NCBI RefSeq assembly: GCF_046546335.1
Contig: NZ_JBKGYA010000020.1
Direction: 5' to 3' (one strand)
Source of the DNA: Thiohalospira sp046546335
GTDB lineage: Bacteria; Pseudomonadota; Gammaproteobacteria; Thiohalospirales; Thiohalospiraceae
DNA length: 21,968 nucleotides
Part shown: positions 15,182-21,968 of the stretch, piece after piece
How positions within the stretch are numbered: position 1 is the first letter of the stretch
Layout: every line of letters starts with the position of its first letter
Notes under the pieces: generated by a model
Databases searched by the model: none
The model's input: the letters and a program-made list of their open reading frames with translations, nothing else
What the model was told of the DNA's origin: nothing
Made by a program: the position numbers and the translations under genes

Positions 15182-16465
15182 CTACCCCCTGTAGCGCAGC
15201 TCGAGGAGGAAACGTCCCTCCTGATAGCCGCTTCCCGTGTTGCTCCGGCGCTCGGCGCCCTCGCCCTCCAGCCGCAGCTCCACGCTCCGCCGCAACCGGG
15301 TACGCCACCGCAGGCCGAGGGACCGGTCCAGGTCCTCGCGGCCTTCGTCATAGTCGTACTCCTCCCGATGGCCGAATAGATCCAGGCGGCTCCGCGCCCC
15401 GGCCTCCAGGCTCCAGGTCAGCGCCAGACGGGAGCGCTGCTGGTCCAGGGGCGCCACCTCGTAGTCGCGCTCCTCCATCCGGGCATCCAGATCCAGCCGA
15501 CCCCGGGGGCTCTCCCGGCGCAGGCGCATTCCGGCCCGCCGGGCGAAGAAGACATCGGCGGTGGACTCCGTCGTCGAGGGGTCCCTAACCGCCCCGTCAC
15601 TCCGGCCCAGCAGGTCGGTAGCGCTGTCGCTGTATTCCCCGGCCACATCCACGCGCAGCTCGGTGGTCGGATTGAGCTGCCGCTCCCAGGCCAGGCGCCC
15701 CAGCCCGCCGGTCACATCCTCACCGGCGGCCCGCTGGATGCGGCTGGCGCCGAGGTCCAGTACCACCCGGGAGGTCGCCGCCGTCCGGATCAGGCGGCCG
15801 TAAAGGTCCTGACGGTCATAGTCCCGAAGTTCCCCCTGTTCGGGGAACCGGGCCGTGCTCGCCTCCAGGGCCAGCTGACCCTCCAGCCGCGGCGTGGGCC
15901 TCCAGCCCAGACGGGTCTGGAGACCCAGCCGCTGGTTGTCGGTATCGCGGGCGCTGTAGCGGACGTCGGTAAGACGCGCACTGCTGTCCCAGTAGCGGGT
16001 CCCGCCCAGCCGGATGCGGTAATCGGGTCCGGTAGAGAGGACGTTCACCTGCTGCCGGTTCTCCGGGGAGAGGGGATCGGTGGAATCCTCCTCGATGACC
16101 GAGAGTCGGTCTTCCAGGCGCCAGGTCAGCCGCTCCGGCGCGATGTGCCAGGCGAGGTCGGCACTGCCCCGACCCCGGATCTCGTCCGCGAAGGTTCCTC
16201 GGGCGTACTGGAGATACTCCGCGTTCAACAGGGCATTCCCCTCCAGGGTGCTGCGTTCGGCCTCGAGCTGGCCCCCCAGGCGACCGACCCGGATCCAGTC
16301 ACTGACCTCGTCTCCCTCCGGGGCGCGCTGGAGGTTGTCACTGTATTCGAGCCCCGCGCCCGCCTCGGTGGCCACCTCCACCGCCGCCACCGGCCCCGGC
16401 TGGAGGAGCAGCACCACCGCCAGCCACAGCGGGAAATGGCGGCGCTCAATCCCAGGACGGTTCAT
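15182..16465 (-). CDS. Outer-membrane beta-barrel protein, XrtA-locus type
   Basis: A 427-residue exported protein. A signal peptide is clear: a basic start, a hydrophobic core PLWLAVVLLLQPG and a cleavage-like VAA near residue 28. The mature part begins with GAGLEYSDNLQRAPEG, the YSDN motif seen at the start of many outer-membrane barrels. It then alternates polar and aromatic residues with many Arg/Asp/Glu in short repeats (for example RLGLQTRLGW, LDLDARMEERDYEV), ending in RFLLELRYRG. Position and topology match the PEP-CTERM-associated outer-membrane protein family (TIGR03016). It may form the outer-membrane exit or a companion of the Wza-like lipoprotein. The gene overlaps the preceding one by 20 bases, and its ATG lacks a good Shine-Dalgarno, so translation probably depends on coupling. 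Confidence 0.88.
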   Translation of the reverse strand: MNRPGIERRHFPLWLAVVLLLQPGPVAAVEVATEAGAGLEYSDNLQRAPEGDEVSDWIRVGRLGGQLEAERSTLEGNALLNAEYLQYARGTFADEIRGRGSADLAWHIAPERLTWRLEDRLSVIEEDSTDPLSPENRQQVNVLSTGPDYRIRLGGTRYWDSSARLTDVRYSARDTDNQRLGLQTRLGWRPTPRLEGQLALEASTARFPEQGELRDYDRQDLYGRLIRTAATSRVVLDLGASRIQRAAGEDVTGGLGRLAWERQLNPTTELRVDVAGEYSDSATDLLGRSDGAVRDPSTTESTADVFFARRAGMRLRRESPRGRLDLDARMEERDYEVAPLDQQRSRLALTWSLEAGARSRLDLFGHREEYDYDEGREDLDRSLGLRWRTRLRRSVELRLEGEGAERRSNTGSGYQEGRFLLELRYRG

Positions 16466-17249
16466 CGTTGAGCACGACCCCCGCCAGCCGCTCCTCGCCG
16501 ATGCTGGTGACCGCCCGCTCCACCTGGGGCTGGGTCACCCGGCCGTAGGGCACCACCAGGAGGACGTAGTCACAGAGGTCGGCCAGGATCCGGCTATCCG
16601 CCGATTCCGAGAGCGCCGGCGCGTCCAGGATCACGTAGCGGTCCGGATAGCGGCCCTTGACGTCCTCGAGGAAGCGCTGCATGCGCGCCGAGGTGAACAG
16701 CTCCGCGGCCCCCTCGCGCCGCCGGCCCATGGGGATCACTCGCAACCGGGGAATCCCGCTGGGATGGAGGATTTGACCGACATCCAGTTCGTCATCCTCG
16801 AGGTAGTCGACCAGCCCCTGCTCCGGCCGGAGATCGAGCAGCTCCTGCAGCCGCGGCTCCCCCAGGTTGGTGTCGATGACCAGCGAGGTACGGGCCTCGT
16901 CCAGGGCGATGGCGGCGGCGAGATTGATCGCGGTGAAAGTACCGCCGCCACTGGGCACCACCGACGCCACCAGCAGGGAGAAATTGCGGCCCGCCTGGAG
17001 CTCGAACAGCCGTGTCCGCAGCTCCCGGAAGCGGTTGGCGACCTCCCGCTGCCGCATCCCCGGATGGATGATCCGGCGTTCTTCCAGGAATTCCGCCGAG
17101 AGCAGCGGCCCCTCGTCCATGGTGGCGATGTCGCGGCGATGGTCGTTGCGTCGACGCAGACTGCGATCACCGCCGTCGTCGCGGCCACCGTGACCGCCCC
17201 CCGATTCGTTCCGCGCCCGTTGCAGGGCGTTCTCCAGCTTGTCCACCAT
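16446..17249 (-). CDS. CpsD/BY-kinase-like ATPase with degenerate P-loop
   Basis: A 267-residue homologue of the cytoplasmic kinase partner of Wzc-type chain-length proteins, like the PEP-CTERM-locus tyrosine autokinases. Conserved pieces are NRFRELRTRLF, TAINLAAAIALDEA, the Walker A' strand LVIDTNLGEP (123-132), a GLVDYL segment, a LRVIPMG strand and the Walker B strand YVILDAPAL. The Walker A loop, normally PGEGKT, reads VPSGGGTFTA (98-107), so the phosphate-binding lysine is replaced by Gly. The Walker A' aspartate position also carries Asn (DTN). No tyrosine cluster is present at the C-terminus. ATP binding and autophosphorylation are therefore doubtful. The frame is open 30 codons further to 17339, but the ATG at 17249 overlaps the upstream stop (TGATG) and is the natural start. 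The N-terminal 60 residues are low-complexity and charged. Confidence 0.9.
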   Translation of the reverse strand: MVDKLENALQRARNESGGGHGGRDDGGDRSLRRRNDHRRDIATMDEGPLLSAEFLEERRIIHPGMRQREVANRFRELRTRLFELQAGRNFSLLVASVVPSGGGTFTAINLAAAIALDEARTSLVIDTNLGEPRLQELLDLRPEQGLVDYLEDDELDVGQILHPSGIPRLRVIPMGRRREGAAELFTSARMQRFLEDVKGRYPDRYVILDAPALSESADSRILADLCDYVLLVVPYGRVTQPQVERAVTSIGEERLAGVVLNDEPSWD

Positions 17250-18799
17250 CAGATCACCCCTGCAATGCGGCCGACACCGGCGCCGCCAAAGAGCCCCGCC
17301 CAGAGGACCAGTACCAGGAGAAGGACGATACTGATCCACCGCCGCTGCCGCCGATCGCCGGGAGTGGCCAGATGCGGCACGGTCACCGTCACCGGGACCG
17401 GCAGGCTCCGGCTCAGGGCCCCGGCGGCACGGACTCGCGGGTCGAACCGGACCAGCAGGACCACCAGACCCAGCGGCAGGCCCACTCCGGCGACGAGCCC
17501 GGCCCCCGCCACATGGATCAGGCGCACGCCCTCCGGCTCGCGCGGCAACCTCGGCGGCTCCTCGATCCGGAAGGAGAGTCCCTGCCCCTGCTGATCCATG
17601 TTCATGGAGACGCGGGCGTTCTCCCGCCGACGCAGGAGGTCCTGATAGATCTCCTGGTTCACGTCGTAGTCACGGTTCAGCTCGGACAGGACCGCCTCGC
17701 TCTCGTGGATCTGCTGGCCGCGGGCGATCTCCCTCTCCAGCTGCTTTTCGCTCTCCGCCAGGCGGGTCTCGAGGGTATCGATGTGGGTACGGATCTCGGA
17801 GAGGTCACTGCGCAGCTCCTGATAGAGGGGATTCAGGGAGACGTCCTCGTCGACGAAATCGCCGTCACTGGAGGCACCCGCGCTCTCCGCCAGCTGCCGG
17901 CCCTTGCGCTCCTCGTCGGTAGCCTGCTCGAGACTCGCGATCTGGCCCTCCACGCGCCGGACATCGGGATGGCTCTCGGTGTACTGCAGGAGCAGTTCAT
18001 CGCGGCGCTGCTGCAGCTCTGCCATCTGATTCTGGAACCGCCCCTCCCGGGTCAGGCTGGCGGTGATGGCGGCCTGGCCGGAAAGCTGCTTCTGCAGCGA
18101 TTCTTCCCGCACCTCCGCCTCCTTGAGTTCCATCTCGGTCCGTTCGATCCGCGAGGTCAGTTCGTTGATCCGGCTGTTGACGCTCGATTCGGAGCCGCCC
18201 CGGGCCCCCAGATTCTCGGAGCGAAATTCCTTGATCTTCTCCTCGACCTCCACCAGCTTGTCGTGGTACTCCTGCACCTGCTGTTCGATGAACCTGAAGG
18301 CCTGACGACTCTCCTCCTGCTTGGACTCGCGGCTCTCCTCGACGAAGAGCTCGACAAAGAGTTCGGTCACGCGCTGGACCCGATGGGGATCGCTGTCCCG
18401 GTAAGTAATACGGATGAGCTTGTCGCCGTGGCTGCTCACCCGCGTCGCTTCCCGGAGTTCCTTCATCCGGCGGTCCTCTTCCCGCGGCGTCATGCCCACC
18501 TCCTGCAGGCCGGACTGCTGAAAGACCTCCCGCAGGATGCGCTCGCCGAACAGAAGCTCCCGCGCCACGCGAGCCCGGTCGGAGACGTCGGTGGCAAACG
18601 CCGTGCCCTCCATGAGCGGCTCTATGATGTTGCGGTTGTCCACCATGATGTCGGCGCTGGTGGTATAGCGCTGCGGCATGACGAGCCCCACCGCTACCGC
18701 GGCCAGGGTGATGGCGACAAAGAGGGTCGTGATCAGGACACGCCGCTGGTAGATCTCCCGGATCAGGATCCGGAGCTGCTCCTCGAACGAGAACATCAT
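17249..18799 (-). CDS. Wzc/GNVR-type polysaccharide chain-length determinant
   Basis: A 516-residue inner-membrane polysaccharide co-polymerase. A short cytoplasmic start (FSFEEQLRILIREIYQRR) leads to transmembrane segment 1 (about 20-42), then the Wzz-type beta domain with QRYTTSADIMVDNRN. A long periplasmic coiled coil follows (about 150-400, rich in Glu, Arg and Gln; for example VEVEEKIKEFRSEN). A second membrane segment is near 430-455 and a third hydrophobic stretch is at the extreme C-terminus (ISIVLLLVLVLWAGLFGG). There is no fused kinase; the CpsD-like protein is encoded next. This layout matches the XrtA-system chain-length determinant family (TIGR03007). The ATG at 18799 is chosen because GAGGAGG lies 6 bases upstream; a TTG at 18805 would overlap that site. 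It should set polymer length and bridge to the export lipoprotein. Confidence 0.94.
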   Translation of the reverse strand: MMFSFEEQLRILIREIYQRRVLITTLFVAITLAAVAVGLVMPQRYTTSADIMVDNRNIIEPLMEGTAFATDVSDRARVARELLFGERILREVFQQSGLQEVGMTPREEDRRMKELREATRVSSHGDKLIRITYRDSDPHRVQRVTELFVELFVEESRESKQEESRQAFRFIEQQVQEYHDKLVEVEEKIKEFRSENLGARGGSESSVNSRINELTSRIERTEMELKEAEVREESLQKQLSGQAAITASLTREGRFQNQMAELQQRRDELLLQYTESHPDVRRVEGQIASLEQATDEERKGRQLAESAGASSDGDFVDEDVSLNPLYQELRSDLSEIRTHIDTLETRLAESEKQLEREIARGQQIHESEAVLSELNRDYDVNQEIYQDLLRRRENARVSMNMDQQGQGLSFRIEEPPRLPREPEGVRLIHVAGAGLVAGVGLPLGLVVLLVRFDPRVRAAGALSRSLPVPVTVTVPHLATPGDRRQRRWISIVLLLVLVLWAGLFGGAGVGRIAGVI

Positions 18800-18805
18800 G
18801 TTCAA

Positions 18806-18812
18806 CCTCCTC
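18806..18812 (-). promoter_or_regulatory. Strong ribosome binding site for chain-length gene
   Basis: GAGGAGG on the minus strand, 6 bases before the ATG at 18799. It overlaps the TGA stop of the export-lipoprotein gene, so termination and reinitiation are probably linked. It decides the start against the TTG at 18805. Confidence 0.75.
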
Positions 18813-19494
18813 AGAAGATCCGTTCCGGCACGGTCACCACATCCCCCGGCCGGAGTTCGAGGTTGCTCTCCAGGTCGCCCGACTCGAGGATGTCGTCCAG
18901 GTGGATACGGGTGCTCCCGGTCTCGTCGCCCTCGCGTCGATAGAGACGGGCGCGTCCGGGAGCGGCAAACTCGGTGACCCCGCCGGCTTCCAGAACCAGA
19001 TCGAGGACCGTCATGCCGGGCCGGTACGCCAGCGACAGCGGCGAGGCCACGGCCCCCGTGACCCGGACCCGGGAGAGGTAGTCGTGGCTGTTGAGTTCGG
19101 TCACGATCACCGCCACCTGGGGCTCCCGGACGTAGTCGGCGAGCTTCTCCTCGATGGAATCGGCGACGTCGGCCGGGTACCGCCCGGCCGCCTCCACCTC
19201 CCCGCCCAGGGGCACCGAGATGCGCCCGTCCGGCCGCACCGGGACGCTCACGGAGAGGTCCTCGTGCCGCCAGACACTCACCTGCAGGGTGTCATCGACG
19301 CCGATACGGTAGGAATCCACCAGCCGGTAGCCCGGAGCTCCGGCCGCCTTCTCCTCCCCCTGCGCCTCCTCCCGCAGGCCGGCGCTGCCACCACAGCCCG
19401 CCAGGCTCGTCAGGAACACGGCCGTGAGTACCAGGACCGCCGCCCGGATCCTCCACCCCCTTACGCTTCTCATTGCCCTTTGCGCTCTCGTCAT
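18811..19494 (-). CDS. Wza-type polysaccharide export lipoprotein
   Basis: A 220-227-residue outer-membrane export protein. A lipoprotein signal is present: hydrophobic AVLVLTAVFLTS, then the lipobox LAGC. The Poly_export domain follows (YRIGVDDTLQVSVWRHEDLSV, read as YRIGVDDTL then VSVWRHEDLS, and VRPDGRISVPLGGEVEAAG). After it comes one SLBB-like unit (RVRVTGAVASPLSLAYRPGM and VLEAGGVTEFA) and the terminal LRPGDVVTVPERIF. It should form the periplasmic and outer-membrane conduit for the polymer, together with the chain-length protein. The size fits the short PEP-CTERM-type exporters (TIGR03027) rather than full-length Wza. The start is uncertain. In-frame ATGs at 19494 and 19473 both give plausible signals, and the latter puts the lipobox Cys at residue 27. 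An open frame extends to 19518 without a better ribosome binding site. Confidence 0.92.
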   Translation of the reverse strand: MTRAQRAMRSVRGWRIRAAVLVLTAVFLTSLAGCGGSAGLREEAQGEEKAAGAPGYRLVDSYRIGVDDTLQVSVWRHEDLSVSVPVRPDGRISVPLGGEVEAAGRYPADVADSIEEKLADYVREPQVAVIVTELNSHDYLSRVRVTGAVASPLSLAYRPGMTVLDLVLEAGGVTEFAAPGRARLYRREGDETGSTRIHLDDILESGDLESNLELRPGDVVTVPERIF

Positions 19495-19547
19495 GTCCAT
19501 TCTCGTCACCATCGCCAAGGAACGGCGGCATCACGCCACCCGAACCG

Positions 19548-20957
19548 TCATCGAGCCCCCTTGCCGAACAGCACCACTTCCACCGTCTGGAGGAGGGTGA
19601 CGAAGTCCAGAAAGAGGCTGTGATTCTTCACGTAATAGAGGTCGTACTGGAGCTTCTCCCGGGCATCCTCCTCGGAGGCGCCATAGGGGTAGCAGAGCTG
19701 GGCCCAGCCGGTGATGCCCGGCCTCACCCGATGGCGCTCGTCGTAGTAGGGGATGTTCGCCGCCAGCTGCTGGTTGAACTCGGGCCGCTCCGGCCGGGGC
19801 CCGACGAAGCTCATGTCGCCTTTCAGGACGTTGATGATCTGGGGCAGCTCGTCGATGCGGGTCTTGCGGATGAAGGCGCCCACGCGGGTGATGCGGGCAT
19901 CGTTCTGCGTCGCCCACTGCGCCTGTCCCCCCTTCTCGGCATCCACGACCATGCTGCGGAACTTGATGACCCGGAACGGCCGGCCGTTCTCGCCGGTGCG
20001 CATCTGGAGATAGAAGACCGGCTGGCGCCAGCCGTCCTCGAGGAGGATGGCCACTGCGGTTACCACCATGATCGGCAGGGCGGGGATCATCAGGATCAGG
20101 GAGGCAACGACATCGAATCCGCGCTTGACGTATTCCCGGAATGCCCCCTGGGCGTAGCCGTCGGTGAAGACCAGCCAGCTCGGGTGGATAAGGTCCAGCC
20201 GTACCTTCCCGAACTCCCGTTCGTAGAAGGTGAGCAGCTCGATGACCTCGATCCCGCTCATGCGGCAATCCAGCAGCTCGTCCATGGGGAAGCTGCGGCG
20301 GCGGTCGTCGATGGCGACCACGATCTCCTCCACCTCCCGGGAACGGGCGTAATCGAGAAGCGAGCCCTCGAGGTGGATGACCCGCTCGGGGTCCACCCGG
20401 TCCCGCTCACCCCGGATATGGACAAAGCCGACGATGGAGAAACCTCGCTGATCCACCCGCCGCCGATAGCGGGTGATGGAGGCGGCCCGCTCGCCCGCTC
20501 CCAGTACCAGCACCCGCTTCTTGAGGGTGTCCTCGTCCACCAGGCGATAGAAGAAGAGACGCAGGACCACCGAGGCCAAGAAGGCGAACAGCAGACTCAG
20601 CCCCAGCGCACCACGACCGGTGAAGACCGTGGGCAGCAGATAGAAGATGAGTGCCAGACCCACGCCGCCCAGGGCAAAGCCGGCGACCTCGCGCAGGATG
20701 ATGCCGGAGGATCCTTCCCGGAGGCGGGCCTGATACAGGCCCACGGCCACCAGGGCAACGATGAGGACGAGCGCGAAGGTCACCGCTCGCGGCCACAGGG
20801 GTCCGACGAAGTCGTCGATGACCTCCGGCTGCTCGGCAAAGCGCAGCCGGACCCCTGCATAAAAACTGATCAGAAAGGCGACGAATTCTGCCCCCCCCAG
20901 GACGAGAAAGGGCATTCGCAGGTAATGTCTGAAGATCCGTATCGTCGCCACGCCCAT
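19548..20957 (-). CDS. Polyprenyl-phosphate sugar-1-phosphate transferase (initiating), XrtA type
   Basis: A 469-residue membrane enzyme of the WbaP/WcaJ-like group. It begins MGVATIRIFRHYLRMPFLV, the RIF.HY start typical of PEP-CTERM-system sugar transferases (TIGR03013). Several membrane helices follow, then a Rossmann-like domain (RVLVLGAGERAA) and a re-entrant helix. The catalytic C-terminal domain starts at KRGFDVVASLI, with IKFRSMVVDAE, RVGAFIRKTRIDELPQ and GDMSFVGPRPERPEF holding the conserved Arg, Asp-Glu and PRPE residues. It should transfer a hexose- or N-acetylhexosamine-1-phosphate to undecaprenyl phosphate, starting repeat-unit synthesis. It is the first gene of the minus-strand block. 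The ATG at 20957 has AAGAAGGGG 3 bases upstream. An open frame extends 40 codons further to 21077, but its residues do not resemble the family. Confidence 0.94.
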   Translation of the reverse strand: MGVATIRIFRHYLRMPFLVLGGAEFVAFLISFYAGVRLRFAEQPEVIDDFVGPLWPRAVTFALVLIVALVAVGLYQARLREGSSGIILREVAGFALGGVGLALIFYLLPTVFTGRGALGLSLLFAFLASVVLRLFFYRLVDEDTLKKRVLVLGAGERAASITRYRRRVDQRGFSIVGFVHIRGERDRVDPERVIHLEGSLLDYARSREVEEIVVAIDDRRRSFPMDELLDCRMSGIEVIELLTFYEREFGKVRLDLIHPSWLVFTDGYAQGAFREYVKRGFDVVASLILMIPALPIMVVTAVAILLEDGWRQPVFYLQMRTGENGRPFRVIKFRSMVVDAEKGGQAQWATQNDARITRVGAFIRKTRIDELPQIINVLKGDMSFVGPRPERPEFNQQLAANIPYYDERHRVRPGITGWAQLCYPYGASEEDAREKLQYDLYYVKNHSLFLDFVTLLQTVEVVLFGKGAR

Positions 20958-21092
20958 GATCCCCTTCTTGCCGGGCTTTTCCCCCGCCCACCACGGGTCG
21001 ACGGGAAGGTGCCATCTTACTTCCCTGAAGCCATCCAGGATGCAAAAGGATTGAACAAGAAAGCGATATCTGCGCAATCGTCATACAAACAG

Positions 21093-21115
21093 TCATTCCC
21101 GGAGGAAATCATTCC
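21093..21115. repeat. Short direct repeat TCATTCC, 16-base period
   Basis: TCATTCC occurs at 21093-21099 and again at 21109-21115, immediately upstream of the plus-strand -10 candidate. The second copy is also the right arm of GGAA-N4-TTCC (21104-21115). The spacing is not a full helix multiple, and a chance match is possible. It could be a regulator binding site for the divergent promoters. Confidence 0.3.
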
Positions 21116-21117
21116 GC

Positions 21118-21123
21118 TATACT
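21118..21123 (+). promoter_or_regulatory. Candidate sigma-70 -10 box for the tviB gene
   Basis: TATACT matches the -10 consensus at five of six positions and lies 57 bases before the ATG at 21181. No good TTGACA-like -35 is found 15-19 bases upstream, so it would be weak or activator-dependent. Supported only by local sequence. Confidence 0.35.
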
Positions 21124-21180
21124 CCCGCGCTCTACCCGTGGGGGCCGGTTGTCCCCGTCCAATCAGGGAGTCTCGGAACC

Positions 21181-21968
<788 letters not shown>

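Larger units (their letters stand above)
20958..21180. promoter_or_regulatory. Divergent intergenic region between the two transcription units
   Basis: This 223-base stretch is the only sizeable non-coding region of the window and is noticeably less GC-rich around 21040-21120. It must hold the promoters for the 17-gene minus block and for the plus-strand dehydrogenase gene. A TATACT on the plus strand is the best -10 candidate. On the minus strand I see no convincing -35/-10 pair; TAAGAT near 21020 is the closest -10-like match and has no -35. A 7-base direct repeat lies upstream of the plus-strand -10. I see no hairpin strong enough to call a riboswitch or terminator. Confidence 0.6.

Noticed and set aside
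17372..18943. Long plus-strand open frame antisense to the chain-length gene
   Set aside because: The minus-strand product is a clear Wzc-type protein. The antisense product is low-complexity Leu/Asp/His-rich sequence produced by codon bias.
20999..21014. Sigma-54-like promoter (TGGCAC on the minus strand)
   Set aside because: The -24 half matches, but the -12 half lacks the GC at the required spacing (it reads CGTCG), so the pair is not credible.
20958..21077. 40-residue N-terminal extension of the initiating sugar transferase
   Set aside because: The family starts at MGVATIRIF, which has its own ribosome binding site. The extension lies in the AT-richer intergenic region and resembles nothing in the family.

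Overview
The window is a very GC-rich (roughly two-thirds or more G+C by eye) bacterial polysaccharide locus. Seventeen genes on the minus strand form one tightly packed block (20957 down to 1), with one divergent gene on the plus strand (21181 to the right edge). Gene content, an outer-membrane export apparatus and codon use suggest a Gram-negative proteobacterium, probably a gammaproteobacterium of the halophilic or sulfur-oxidising kind. The taxonomy is inference only.

Read in transcription order on the minus strand, the first part is an export and assembly module typical of exosortase A (XrtA/PEP-CTERM)-associated exopolysaccharide loci. It holds an initiating polyprenyl-phosphate sugar transferase (20957-19548), a Wza-type export lipoprotein (19494-18811) and a Wzc-type chain-length protein without a kinase domain (18799-17249). 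A separate CpsD-like ATPase with a degenerate P-loop follows (17249-16446), then an outer-membrane beta-barrel protein (16465-15182) and an ExeA-like AAA ATPase (15174-14095). Next come an asparagine-synthetase-like protein that has lost both catalytic signatures (14095-12455) and a polysaccharide deacetylase (12458-11439). No exosortase lies in the window.

The second part builds and moves the repeat unit: a Wzy/WaaL-type polymerase or ligase (11442-10093), a Wzx-type flippase (10096-8543) and a CapK/PaaK-type adenylate-forming enzyme (8539-7190). Then come two GT4 glycosyltransferases (7193-6084, 6087-4912), a small NodB-type deacetylase (4915-4277), a third GT4 enzyme (4280-3099) and a membrane GT2 enzyme (3099-1900). 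Last are an unrecognised protein with a possible deacetylase-like fold (1903-719) and the start of a secreted RIFT-barrel protein (722 to the left edge).

Most junctions are 4-base ATGA/GTGA or TGATG overlaps, so the block is almost certainly co-transcribed and translationally coupled. The plus-strand gene is a TviB-type UDP-N-acetylhexosamine 6-dehydrogenase, which would supply an amino-uronic acid precursor. It is separated from the minus block by a 223-base, locally AT-richer divergent promoter region.

The features most worth a second look are the catalytically dead-looking amidotransferase homologue, the CpsD homologue without the P-loop lysine, and the two poorly characterised genes at the distal end of the operon.
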